DNA of 64,000 nt from Astrocystis sublimbata (taxonomy: Eukaryota; Ascomycota; Sordariomycetes; Xylariales; Xylariaceae), in NCBI GenBank assembly GCA_022453515.1, contig JAJNNY010000058.1, forward strand, positions 1 to 64,000, read 5' to 3'. Positions 1-10,344 of the stretch are shown piece by piece. The number at the start of each line of letters is the position of its first letter. Positions within the stretch are counted from its first letter, which is position 1. The position numbers and the translations under genes are program-made. The notes under the pieces are model-generated. The model searched no databases and was not told where the DNA came from. It saw only the letters and a program-made list of their open reading frames with translations.

Positions 1-1299
1 CCAGCTTGCGTGCTACAAGGCGCTTTGGGCTTGCCAGAACACACACTACCTGGGTAGGGTACTGGTGCTGAGAGCAATCGGTACCTAGGACTACAGAGCA
101 CCAGCTAGGCCTGGCCAGGTACCTGCCCTCGTACCTCCATTCACTGCACACCTGCACGGGTGGCCACTGGGCAGCAAGCAGGCAGCGGGCAGCAGGCAGT
201 GGGCAGCGCAATGGACAAGCAGCCGAGTAGCAGCGGCAGTACAACTGGGAGAAGACCTCGTTTCCTCGTTCGCCATTAGGTATCCCAGGGGCGCCTGTCC
301 AATATCCTCCCTCCCCCTTCCCTCCCTCCAATTTTTGCGCCCTCTTGTTTCTTTCTTGTGCATCACCCCAGCGCAAGGCTCTGTTCACTCCTGTTACGTC
401 AAGTTCCCTTCCTGTCCACCATCCAGACCGTCTCCTGGAAACAACAAGCTCGCATCTACACTCAAGGTACGTACGACCGGGCTCTCTCTCTGCTCCTCTC
501 CTTCTCCGTCTCCATCGCCGTCTGGACTATCGACACCTGCGCACTATCTCCATCTGGACCGCCTCCATCTGCCCTGCCACACACCGTGCCCTGCCGCCCT
601 ACCGCCCCTCGCGTGCCCTGAACATCCTGAACCACACCCCCCGGGTCCCCGACCCCTTCCCTGCTCGCCTGCTCTTGCTGGGCCTGCAACCCAGAATTTC
701 CCAAACTTTCCCGCCTGGCTGCACCTGTCGTCATCGCCCAAGCCCACGCCCACTTGCTCAACCCGCATCTCGACCGCCTCGTCTGTCTGTCTGCCGCTTG
801 CAACTTGTCACCACCTCCGGACACGCCCCCCAAACCGCCATCTCCATCACTCACCTCCCTCTACTTGCTATCGTCACCTTCAATCCGCCCGCGCGACAAC
901 CCCTGACTTCGATCTCAAGCCTTGTTCACGCGTTAGTTCACATCTAGTGGTAGGCGCAAACCCCACTCATTGCGGGGGGGCTTCATCTCTGTTGTTCACA
1001 TGGTTGCCTCTATCTGAACTGCAGGTCCCTCATTCCCCTGGTCTCCCCTTTTGTGAAGTCAACAGAGCGCACTGTTTTGCTGTGATCGTGCTGCCACACA
1101 TCACCTCACTATCTTATCGCGTCTGGATTGACCGCGATCCTCAATTCCACACGTCACAGCCTGCGCGTTCTGGTTTTGGCCTCTCTTTGACGCCTCCACC
1201 GCATCTTTGTCTCGGATTGCCGAATTGCAAGGCATCCATCAGTTTGCTAACGTCGTTTTAACTTACAGTCTCGATTGCATCTAACATCACACCGACACG
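1..1299 (+). promoter_or_regulatory. Promoter and long CT-rich leader of the 14-3-3 gene, with a probable 5'-UTR intron
   Basis: The stretch from about 370 to 1250 is strongly pyrimidine-rich on the + strand, as is common upstream of highly expressed fungal genes. A donor-like GGTACGTACG (intron from 467) and an acceptor CTTACAG (ending 1268) would define a leader intron of about 800 nt, leaving a short spliced leader before the ATG at 1300. A 308-codon open frame (335-1261) lies in this tract, but its Ser/Pro/Leu/His composition simply reflects the CT bias, so I do not call it a gene. The leader intron is inferred from splice signals only. Confidence 0.5.
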
Positions 1300-2356
1300 A
1301 TGGGTCACGAGGATGCTGTGTATCTCGCCAAGCTGGCCGAGCAGGCTGAGCGCTACGAGGGTATGTGCTCAAGGGACGGGGCCCTTTGATCTGAAGACAC
1401 AGCTGATGTTCTTTGCTAGAAATGGTCGAAAACATGAAGATCATTGCCTCAGAGGACCGTGATCTCACCGTTGAGGAACGCAACCTCCTCTCCGTCGCCT
1501 ACAAGAACGTTATCGGTGCTCGCCGTGCCTCTTGGAGAATCGTGACGTCTATTGAACAGAAGGAGGAGTCCAAGGGCAACTCGTCGCAGGTTGGCCTGAT
1601 CAAGGAGTACCGCCAAAAGATCGAGGCCGAACTCGCCAAGATCTGCGATGACATCCTCGACGTTCTGGACGCGCACCTTATCCCGTCCGCTAAGTCTGGC
1701 GAATCCAAGGTCTTTTACCACAAGATGTGCGTGCCCGGTCTCCAGTGCCCGGAGCACCATCCCCGAATCCTCATGGGGTTGAATCCGACCTAGTGCTAAC
1801 ACCCATTGTAGGAAGGGTGACTACCACCGTTACCTTGCTGAATTCGCCATCGGCGACCGACGCAAGGAGTCCGCGGACAAGTCCCTCGAGGCCTACAAGG
1901 CTGCCACCGAGGTTGCTCAGACCGAGCTGCCTCCCACGCATCCTATTCGCCTCGGCCTTGCTCTTAATTTCTCCGTCTTCTACTACGAGATTCTGAACGC
2001 TCCCGACCAGGCATGCCACCTTGCCAAGCAGGCATTCGATGATGCCATCGCTGGTATGTTATAAGTTTAGGCCCGTACAAGAGTCGCCATGCTAATGTGG
2101 TCTTAGAACTCGACACTCTTAGCGAGGAAAGCTACAAGGACTCGACTCTCATCATGCAACTTCTACGCGACAACCTGGTATGTGTCCTCAGCATCATTCG
2201 CTACGCATATGAATTACTGACAGTTTCAATCAGACTCTCTGGACTTCCTCTGAGGCTGAGCCTCCCGCGGAAACTGCCGCGGCTCCTGCCGCCGAGGCCG
2301 AGAAGCCAGCTGAGGCCCCTGCTGCCACCACTGAGGAGCCCAAGGCTGCCGAGTAA
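1300..2356 (+). CDS. 14-3-3 family protein (BMH/ArtA type)
   Basis: 14-3-3 proteins are dimeric adaptors that bind phosphoserine/phosphothreonine motifs and regulate kinases, trafficking, septation and the cell cycle in the cytosol. Five exons fit: 1300-1360, 1420-1726, 1812-2053, 2107-2177 and 2234-2356, all with GT-AG introns, giving 267 residues. The N-terminus [20 protein letters not shown], the family block near [15 protein letters not shown], the phosphopeptide-binding YHRYLAEF block and the C-terminal LLRDNLTLWTS helix are all present. The C-terminal tail is Ala/Glu/Pro-rich, as in other fungal 14-3-3 proteins. The gene is convergent with the DPH4 gene downstream. A possible poly(A) signal (AATAAA-like) lies near 2608. 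Family assignment is secure; I do not assign an orthologue name because fungi often carry two paralogues. Confidence 0.97.
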
Positions 2357-3111
2357 ATTTTCACCTACCGTACAACTCTGGCGATCTAAAGGGGTTAGTT
2401 ATGGACCTGGGTGGATTATGGTGTCACGGAGTGTTTGCTTGTGAACTCATTCAGTTTCGGCATGTTTTTCGCGTTGTGGAAGTACACAGAGACAAAGAAA
2501 GACCTTGGAGGAATCAATCTCCTTTCTTACAGGCAATGATCTGAACAGCTTTGGAAGTTTCCTTGCCGTAAGCTTGCCCTTAGACTCTAATACAGACTCA
2601 TCTGGACAAATAAAAAATTGTATCCGTGCCAACTTTAGTTGATGAGCTTCGGGTCCATGTTTACATGCATGTGTGTGGAGGATGAGTACTTCTTCATACC
2701 AAATAAGATGATTGTGATGGACTGCTTCATTTCCGTATCACCTCGACTCTAGATGTTGTCATTTTATCTCGTTGTTCGTGATTACTCGTATGCAGCTCCT
2801 CCAACCTCAAATATACTACATCATTATGACAAATATACCTCGAGTTTCTTCTTCATATGAACGATCGCTCTTGGGAGGTGGAAATGGCCCGGGACTTGAT
2901 GCGCAACAGAGTACCACGGTTGCTCGATCTACTAAGCAGGATGCATTTCGGTTTATGAGTCGACAAAGGTTGCCACACAATTGAATAATGCCAAGGCACG
3001 ATGTGAACAGAAATCGGAGAGCGTGACACAACGTGTGAGGATATATATTGCCCGGAAATTGATCTACAGATTTTATCGAGATTATTGTGAGACATTCAAC
3101 TACAACTATTA
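2357..3111. other. Intergenic region between convergent 14-3-3 and DPH4 genes
   Basis: This stretch should hold the 3' UTRs of both flanking genes. AT-rich stretches with AATAAA-like elements occur near 2608 and ATATATTG near 3045. I see no ORF with recognisable content. Confidence 0.5.
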
Positions 3112-4119
3112 TCAACCTCGATTCGCGCCTGCGGAACCGCCACCGGATAAAGATAGGCCCAGGCCAAAGCTCAGGTTGAATGTCCAGCCTTTCTTGCCAT
3201 TGCCGTTGCCATTGGTGCTGACGCTGACACCGTTGTTGTTGAGGCTGACGCTGTTGCTGCTGCGGCGCCCATTTTGGTTCTGGTTTGTGGGTGCTGGTTG
3301 TTGATTTGGATTTGATGATGATGTAGACTGCTTTGCATTATTGGCTTGTGCTTGTCCTTGCGCCTGGGTTTGAGTCTGATTTTGATCCTGCTCCTCCTCC
3401 TCCTCGGCAGCATCGAACAACACCCTCATCCATAGACTGCAGTCGAGGCACTGCACCATGAGCACTAGGTCCTCCTCGTACTCCTCGAGCTGCTTCTCGG
3501 TGAACTGGAAGCCGCGCTCGTTGCCGCACCGGCACGAGCCGAAGTACACGCCCGTCTTGTCGTCGAAGCCGAGGTCGTCGAGGTCGACGGTCTCGATGCC
3601 CGTGTGGAATTTCGTGGAGACGGAGTGCTTCTGCTGCGTGGTGGAGTAGTTGGACGAGAAGGAGAAGGAATGTGACGAGGAGGAGGTTGTGTGGTGGGCA
3701 GAGGAGTGCGAGTTGGATGTCAGTAGGAGTTGCCGGTCATATTCCTTGCGCTGCCGCGCATCGGATAGGACGCCGTAGGCATGCTGGATCTGGTCGACGG
3801 TGAATGTGAGTTGGGATTTGCCGTCTTTGCTTTTACTGCTGCTGCTGCTGCTGCTTTTGCTTGATGATTTGCTGTTGTTGGTGTTGTTTTGCGAATCTGT
3901 GGATTTGGATGTGGCTTCTTGTGGCGACGAAGAGCCGTTTGGTGATGAGTCGTGAGAAGGGTTCTTATCCGGGTGGTGTTTTAGCAAGGCCTTGTGATAC
4001 GCCTGCTTGATGGCTTTTTGTTGCGCGCCGGACGCTTGGCCTTCGAGGCGCTTGGGCGTCAGCGACAGGATCTCGTAGAGCGTTGGCTCTGCTGAGGTTC
4101 GTGATATTGCCGGCGCCAT
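3112..4119 (-). CDS. DPH4: Diphthamide biosynthesis protein 4 (J-domain plus CSL zinc finger)
   Basis: Dph4/Jjj3 is a J-protein that binds iron and supports the early steps of diphthamide formation on translation elongation factor 2. One uninterrupted frame encodes 335 residues. A J-domain starts near residue 13 (LYEILSLTPK) with the HPD motif at residues 49-51 (HHPDKN). It resumes as TVDQIQHAYGVLSDARQRKEYD after a Ser-rich insertion of about 45 residues. A CSL-type zinc finger follows, with a CRCG pair near residue 196 and a CLDC pair near 223. The protein is about twice the length of yeast Jjj3 because of the Ser insertion and a C-terminal Gln/Asn/Gly/Ser-rich tail of roughly 100 residues. 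A missed intron cannot be excluded in the low-complexity parts, but the frame stays open. The ATG at 4119 precedes the conserved domain by only 12 codons. Confidence 0.93.
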   Translation of the reverse strand: MAPAISRTSAEPTLYEILSLTPKRLEGQASGAQQKAIKQAYHKALLKHHPDKNPSHDSSPNGSSSPQEATSKSTDSQNNTNNSKSSSKSSSSSSSKSKDGKSQLTFTVDQIQHAYGVLSDARQRKEYDRQLLLTSNSHSSAHHTTSSSSHSFSFSSNYSTTQQKHSVSTKFHTGIETVDLDDLGFDDKTGVYFGSCRCGNERGFQFTEKQLEEYEEDLVLMVQCLDCSLWMRVLFDAAEEEEEQDQNQTQTQAQGQAQANNAKQSTSSSNPNQQPAPTNQNQNGRRSSNSVSLNNNGVSVSTNGNGNGKKGWTFNLSFGLGLSLSGGGSAGANRG

Positions 4120-4859
4120 TTGGTGTTTTTGGTTCTGTCCTCGATCCCCTTTGCCGTCTCTGTTTTTTTGATCGCGAATAGAGGAACTGAATACCTAGGT
4201 ACAGATCAATTACGTTTTGCTTTCTCTTTGGAAAAAAAGAAAAAAGCTATCCGATTGTTGGTCGTCGACGACTTTCGTTCGCCAAATGAGTTGCTAAGCA
4301 TCTAGTGTATGTATGAAACAACTTTATGAGGGAAAAGTGGAATGTGACGAGTGAGTGAGATGTAAGTAAAGGTGACGAGGTTACGGCGGGAGGATCCGGG
4401 GTTAGAGCTGGAGATGCGTGTAAGTAAGTTGATATCATCCATTCAATTGCCTGCGTCTCGGCGACCCAGTAGGCCCAGTCAAAAAGTTAAAACCGGTTTT
4501 TTAGGGTCGGACAGTGAATTGGGCAGCGCAGGTCACGTGAGCTCTATCATCGGGTGCGATGAGCATTAAGTCACCAACAATTAGCAACCTTGAAGTTGGT
4601 ATTGAACTGCAGGGTGCAATTGAGTTCAATTATCTTTGCAGGTAGATAGTATTGGATAGACTGATAGCGATTGGTCCATCCGTGAAAGCGTAATGCGTAT
4701 CTGGTAGAGACATCATGGATGTGATGTGCATGTGCATTTGGCTTGATCTTTGGTGATTTGGTGGTGAGATCGAACACCAGTGGTAGAGCTTCATACATAA
4801 ATTCGTACACTCGACTATACAGTCGATAAGGGATAGCGGAGTACCAAAAGCTATCTTGT
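4120..4859. other. Intergenic region between mL59 (3' side) and DPH4 (promoter side)
   Basis: Both flanking genes are on the minus strand, so this holds the DPH4 promoter and the mL59 3' UTR. It contains a CCTAGGTAC element near 4193 and an AAAAAAG-rich patch near 4232. No credible ORF is visible. Confidence 0.4.
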
Positions 4860-5523
4860 TTATTTCGGAAACTTGTTCCATTTGCCTTTGCCCGCCTGTA
4901 GATCCGCAATGTCAGTAAAACCAGCCACAATCTCCCCCATTTCGCCCATATAGATGGGCACAGGGCAAGGGCAACACATACCTTTCGCCATTCCCGTACA
5001 AGCCTGGGCATGCCCAGCATAGCGACTCTCCTCTTCTCCATCCTGTTTTCCGCGTTAGCGATTGTTCAACCGATATCCCATCCCACATCATCATCATCGC
5101 CAGAGCAAGAGCAAGAGCAAGTGTTGTAACGTACTTCGTAGCCAGCATTCTCTCGTGCAGGTGACCCTTGACCTTCTGTCCCACACCCGTACCCCTCACC
5201 CTCAGTCCCTGCTCAACTCGGACCCGTACGCGCTCCTCGGTGCCCTTGTGGGTGAAGGGCAGCAGCTCCTCGACGCCCTCCTCGCGCGCAAGCTTGACCA
5301 GCTCGGCCTGGCGGCGCAGCGAGACCTCCGGGTCGTGCCACTTGCCGGTTATGGGGTGCTTGAAGGGCAGGAACGGGTTCGGCGTCAGCCCCTGCTCGAC
5401 CTGTGCTGTGTTCGTGCGCGTGTTCGCGGGCAGGATCTGGGTCGGCGGGTACTTGGCGAGGAAGCGCTGCAGCCGCCGGTGCAGCTGCTTCCCGAGCTCG
5501 ACGTAGTGCATGTTCAGCGACAT
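4860..5523 (-). CDS. Mitochondrial large-subunit ribosomal protein mL59 (MRPL25 family)
   Basis: This is a fungal-specific protein of the mitochondrial 54S subunit. Three exons fit: 5135-5523, 4982-5042 and 4860-4895 (minus strand), with GT-AG introns of 92 and 86 nt, giving 161 residues. Family blocks are RLQRFLAKYPPTQILPAN, NPFLPFKHPITGKWHDP, SLRRQAELVKLAREEGVEEL and GLRVRGTGVGQKVKGH, then KMEKRRVAMLGMPRLVREW and a final exon of only 12 codons ending GKGKWNKFPK. These short last exons are easily missed. The frame stays open upstream to 5658, but that position is TTG; the first ATG giving the conserved start is at 5523. The extra upstream codons are Arg/Ser/Ala-rich, so an upstream spliced presequence is possible but unsupported. 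The gene shares no obvious control region with DPH4 downstream. Confidence 0.92.
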
Positions 5524-6381
5524 GTTGGAGAAATGTGCTCTTGCGATTCGGATGAGGGAGGTGGTGACTGGTGAACTTCGCGCTCTGGCCGCCCGGCTGG
5601 CGAGGTAGTTAGGTAGAGAGTTGAAAATCGGTTGCGGACTTCCAGATGGCGACGACAACTAAAGATCCGATTCAGATGCTTCAATACATTTTAGTTGCAG
5701 GGATCCTTACCTCTTCTAAAAATGTACCGCCAAGAGTTGGCGTCTGTAGCGTACCCCAGCCGTGCCCAGGTGGCGGGGCTCGGGGGGGTACAACAGGCGA
5801 GACAGGCCCCACAGGGTCTAACATCCTCAACATTGCATTTCATTGACCAAATACTACATCAAATCAAGCGTACGTAAACCTACCAGGTAGGTAGGTTCCC
5901 CAGTCTACCAACCTTCTCTTTGACAAACTGTCTGATGGACATAAAGCACATACACCCCATCACCACTTTTGCACAGTTCCACTATCACATCTTCCTATGA
6001 ACTCATCAAACTCTGTTCATCTGAACATATTTGTTGCAGGAAACATCTTCATGCCGAAGACTTACCTCCTCCAAGGTTGCTTGTCTTGAGAATTCCGCGA
6101 GGGCCGAGGCTTTCTACTCCAGTTGAAACCCTTTAGACTTTGGAGTAATAAACCAACAAGTAAGTACAATAAGAAGTTTAAGTATGCTTAAGATATTATG
6201 CAACTATGTTATTGCATGCTTATTTTCAAGGGGTTAGATCAAAAACTCAATAAGATTTCGGCTATTACTAAACCGCTTATTGTTACTTGATTATTCGAAG
6301 AGGATACAAGAAGCTAGGTTCAGCAAAGAAGTCTTTTCATTAGTGGTATCATGTACTAATTGCTGGCATCCCTTCCCTGTT
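5524..6381. other. Intergenic region upstream of mL59 and downstream of PRP28
   Basis: It contains a CCAGGTAGGTAGGTTCC element near 5884 and an AT-rich patch at about 6140-6340. That patch differs in composition from its surroundings and may be a small transposon or repeat relic. No ORF of note is present. Confidence 0.4.
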
Positions 6382-8547
6382 CTATTCAATCTTTTTAAAT
6401 CCACCCTTATTGGGCTTCTGTTGTGCAGACTCGTGTCGTCGTAGCTCCTCGGGCACCTTAGAAATAGAGCTCTTGGAAAGCATCTGTTTCAAATCGTATA
6501 AGTTATCGGCATCCTCATTGCCAAGGAAGGTGATCGCGACACCACTCTTACCCGCACGACCAGTACGACCGATACGATGCGTGTAGCTCTCGATGCTGGA
6601 GGCCATGTTGAAGTTGACAACGAGGGATACGTCGGGTACATCGATACCACGACCCGCAAGATCTGTAGCGACTAGAACATCTGTACTTCCACCGCGGACG
6701 GAGGCCAAGGCCTGCTCTCTCTGCTCCTGCGTCTTGCTTCCATGCATCGTGACTGTCGAGAAGCCCATGTGTTTGATGTCGCGCGCGACAGCATCGCAGT
6801 TGCGTTTGATGTTGACGAATACAATGATCGGGGCAGCGAATTCGCCAGACGTGAGGATTTCTTGTAGACGCTTCTTGCGCCGATCTTCGCCAGCCACGAA
6901 CTCGACGCGTTGCTCGACTGTGTCGACTGCTTCTCCCGCATTACCGATCGTGACGGTAGCCGGTCTGCGCAGGTATTTCTTGGCGATCTTCTCGACCGCG
7001 GACGGCATGGTAGCCGTGTACATCATCGTTTGTCGGTAGCGGTCCTTACCTCCCAGGGGCCGGCTCATGAGCTGTGCGTTCTCAGCCGCGTCGGTATCGG
7101 GTTTTTCATTGGTGACAGGTAATGCGTCTAGGATTTTGTTCACAGGTTCTTCGAAACCCATGTCTATCATTCGGTCGGCTTCGTCCATGATGATGTAACA
7201 GCACTGGGATAAGACGAGCAGTCGGCGCTCGATGCAGTCGACTAGACGACCTGGGGTGGCGACGATGATCTCGGCACCATTCCGCAGCGCAAAAGCCTGC
7301 TCCTCGAGCGAGTGACCACCTACGAGACTGACGACGGTGAATCCCAATCTTGAGGCGAACTTCTTGGCCTCGGTCTCGATCTGCTGCACCAACTCTCGAG
7401 TGGGCGCGATAATGAGGGAGTACGGTCCGTCGTTTTTCGTGATCTCGTCCAGCGGTGGCAAGTCGGATATGTAGACTAGTAAGGGGAGTAGAAAAGCAGC
7501 CGTCTTTCCGGAACCGGTGACAGCTACACCGATGAGATCTCGAGCTTGCAGGGCGATAGGGATAGCAGCGCGCTGGACGGGAGTTGGTTCGTCGTACCCA
7601 ACCTGAGCGACAATATCCAGCAGTCTCCGAGGTAATGTGGACTCTTGCCAGCTGCGCATCGGATTTGGTAGGAGACCGCCCTTGGTAGCGATACCGAAAT
7701 CCTCTTTGAAGATGCGCCAGTCTCTCTCGCGCATGTCCTCCAGCCTCTTGTCGGACCAGTGCTTGCCGAAATTATTTCGGTTTGCCCTGTGTTTGGCTTC
7801 CACGGCCGTCTCCAGCAGCTGTTCCGCTCGTTCTCTACCGGTCTCGGGATCGCCTGCGATGATGAGCTTGGCGCGCTTCATGTCGTCTTCCTCGACTAGG
7901 CCCTGGTATCTGGAGAGCAGACCGCCGTCTCTGACGTGATGCATCTGCTCAGTGTGTATGAGGGCGTCCCCTTGACTCGTGTCATCATGGGGATCCCAGT
8001 CGAAGTTGAATTTGTCGCGGTGTCGTCTAGACTTCTTCTTGGCAGAGAAGGTCGACTGGTTCAACTCTGGGCCCATGTATCGTGCCCGGATCTGCGATGC
8101 CTCGTCTTCCTCGGGTTGTTTCCGCTTGTTCCCAGGCTTTTTGGCGTCGCTGGTGTTCTTGGGCGCTTCGTTCTCGTGCCTGCCGCTTCCGTTGCGCATG
8201 GCACGCGGCCCCGTAGGCACGGCATACTGTTGTGAGCCTCGTTGCGAGTCGCGGTGATCGCGGGATGGCGCATCATAGCGGTTCGTCGTCCACGTATTTC
8301 GCTTGTCAAGCTCGTGTTCGTTTCTACGTTTTCCCGCCTCTTCTTTCTGCTGCTGTCTCTGCTGTTGCTTCTGCTTCTGCTCCAGTTCCTGGGCGCGGCG
8401 CTCTCTCTCGGCTTTGGGGATGAATCGGGGCTTCGCAGCAGCTGCCTCGGCAGCCTTCTTCGCTCGTAGAATCTCCTCGATATCTAGTGGCTGCTTTTGT
8501 TTCTGGCGGCTCGCGCCGTCAACGACAGATCCGGAACGAGGCTGCAT
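6382..8547 (-). CDS. PRP28: DEAD-box ATP-dependent RNA helicase Prp28
   Basis: Prp28 drives exchange of U1 for U6 at the 5' splice site during spliceosome activation in the nucleus. A single exon encodes 721 residues. The N-terminal ~280 residues are charged and Gln/Arg-rich (PLDIEEILRAKKAAEAAAAK), typical of this orthologue group. The helicase core follows: the Q-motif region near 320 (GYDEPTPVQRAAIP), motif I near 345 (AVTGSGKT), Ia APTREL, TPGRL, motif II near 455 (DEAD), motif III as TAT near 511 rather than SAT, and motif VI near 660 (HRIGRTGRAGKSG). The blocks FNFDWDPHDDT and the long linker before the Q motif match Prp28 rather than other DEAD-box proteins. The ATG at 8547 is the first in frame. 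The upstream region is shared with the divergent aminopeptidase gene, about 1.8 kb away. Confidence 0.96.
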   Translation of the reverse strand: MQPRSGSVVDGASRQKQKQPLDIEEILRAKKAAEAAAAKPRFIPKAERERRAQELEQKQKQQQRQQQKEEAGKRRNEHELDKRNTWTTNRYDAPSRDHRDSQRGSQQYAVPTGPRAMRNGSGRHENEAPKNTSDAKKPGNKRKQPEEDEASQIRARYMGPELNQSTFSAKKKSRRHRDKFNFDWDPHDDTSQGDALIHTEQMHHVRDGGLLSRYQGLVEEDDMKRAKLIIAGDPETGRERAEQLLETAVEAKHRANRNNFGKHWSDKRLEDMRERDWRIFKEDFGIATKGGLLPNPMRSWQESTLPRRLLDIVAQVGYDEPTPVQRAAIPIALQARDLIGVAVTGSGKTAAFLLPLLVYISDLPPLDEITKNDGPYSLIIAPTRELVQQIETEAKKFASRLGFTVVSLVGGHSLEEQAFALRNGAEIIVATPGRLVDCIERRLLVLSQCCYIIMDEADRMIDMGFEEPVNKILDALPVTNEKPDTDAAENAQLMSRPLGGKDRYRQTMMYTATMPSAVEKIAKKYLRRPATVTIGNAGEAVDTVEQRVEFVAGEDRRKKRLQEILTSGEFAAPIIVFVNIKRNCDAVARDIKHMGFSTVTMHGSKTQEQREQALASVRGGSTDVLVATDLAGRGIDVPDVSLVVNFNMASSIESYTHRIGRTGRAGKSGVAITFLGNEDADNLYDLKQMLSKSSISKVPEELRRHESAQQKPNKGGFKKIE

Positions 8548-10344
8548 TTTCGGAGGTTTGATGATGCAAGTGGCAGCTTGTTACCTAGGCGCGCGCGATT
8601 AGGTGCCTTAGGTAGGCCGTAGGAGGTACCTAAGTACCTTTTATAAAGGTGGGTCCCAAGCCAGGTATGTACGTACTAGAATGCGATAGTTGGCTTCCCT
8701 AGAGGCTATTGGTAATAACTCCTAGATAGCAGGGGAATAATGTTGTTATAAACAGGTGTACATACTAAGCGAGTGGATTGATTGTATGGGTACTAATAAG
8801 GTGAATATTAGAAGAAGTCCTGCTTTAAGGTATCAAGGTCATATGCATGTGCGTATGTTTATTACTGAACACGAGAGCTTAAGACTTGACTGTGACTCGT
8901 TCAAGGTTTCTTTCCAGGAACCCATTCAGTTAGGTTCATACTTGTTTTGCTTGCCTATTAGATAGTCAAGGTTATCCTACCTCGGCTGTCGACTAGGTAG
9001 TATAAGTATACTATGAAGTGTGTCTGGATCTGCGCTAGTTGTTGGAATGCATAATGACTTGCTTCGAAAAAGAATCGACAACACGTGTTATAACTTATAA
9101 CCGAATACTACGCCATCCAGGAACAGCAGGGTCTACTAATAACCGATTGGTAGATAGCTTGAGCTGGTAAACGCAATGAACATAGTCTTAGTTGGCGGGA
9201 TGTCTTCGCAATAAAGTAGTCTAAGCCAGATTGCCGCCGATTGAGTCAAGGAAAATCAATCTCAGACAGACTCGGACATTCAGTCGAACTAGTTCCCTCC
9301 ACACTCTGCTGGAGTGGTGAAATGCAGGTGCAATTATTCAAACAGGAACTGTTGGACGAGAACCTTGAACCTCACCCTCATTGACTATAGACCAAGATTG
9401 CGCTCTAGTACCTCACTGTACCACACCTCGAACACAATGCCCCTCCCTGTCGTCTTGTTTATGTTACCCCAGTTTGACTGCCGAGACGGGACTGCTAGAT
9501 GTCTGGCTATGATGTGCAGTTTGTACCATTCCGTCAATGTAACTGCAGAAAGGCGAGTGGTTTTGTAGGCTAGAAAGTGGGATGTATTGGGATAGGTTAC
9601 TGTGTGGGCCAGGTGTGCCTGTAGAAACCCTAGTACGTAGAATCTAGGCTACACTGTGCCTTCCCTGCCAGGCTCCTTCACTACTGTATCTAGCAGTTGC
9701 CAAGAACGGCTAGGTATCTCGTACCGTCTAGTTCCCGTCGAGCCCGTCTGTCGTGCGCGCCATGTCTCGGATGCTAGCCCGCAACGCTAGGCCTAATCGG
9801 CATATGCACGAAGGGCTTGGCGCTATCCAAAAAATCGGGAGCTGGCAGAGGGGCCGAACCATGGGCAGCGTGGGCTCGGCTGCGATGGACTCGAGATCAG
9901 ACCTACAACGTGCCTACCTCGACCGAGACACAGCCAGCAGCACCCACAATTGCACCACGATCCAGCCCGAGCCCGCATTTTTCGTGGTACTATTCCTCTT
10001 CCTCCTGAGTCGAGTCGCAGAGCAGGCAGTCAGTCATCCAAGCAGCCCGTCCCCGCCACGAATAGGGAAGCCTGCCGACTGCCCCTCCTCCTCCTCCGTA
10101 CCCCTCCATCCTCTACTTCCAATTCGTGTACTTGCACTAGATGCGATTGTGATTAGCCTTTTGCCCTATCACCAGCTTGCGATCCCACTTGCAACCACTT
10201 GCAACCACTTGTACCATGGAGTAGAGTAGAGCATTAGAGTTCCTTCGTCATACCTACCTACTAATAGCACCTGCCTAGATCTGCCTGTATGATACCTGCT
10301 CTGTATTATACTACTAGACTTTCCCCTTTCAGTACACCTACCTA
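8548..10344. promoter_or_regulatory. Divergent intergenic region between PRP28 and the aminopeptidase gene
   Basis: About 1.8 kb separates the two starts. Near the PRP28 side lie several GGTACCTA/CTTAGGTAGG elements (8580-8640). The part at about 8690-9130 is AT-richer. The aminopeptidase side has CTACCTACTA near 10253 and a CT-rich leader just before 10345. A 158-codon open frame at 9753-10229 has no recognisable content and I treat it as chance. Confidence 0.4.

Noticed and set aside
335..1261. 308-codon open frame upstream of the 14-3-3 gene
   Set aside because: It lies in a CT-rich leader, has a Ser/Pro/Leu/His-skewed composition, and overlapping open frames in the other two forward frames are equally long-looking shadows.
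5524..5658. Upstream extension of mL59
   Set aside because: The codon at 5658 is TTG; the ATG at 5523 fits the conserved N-terminus. A spliced presequence further upstream could not be supported.
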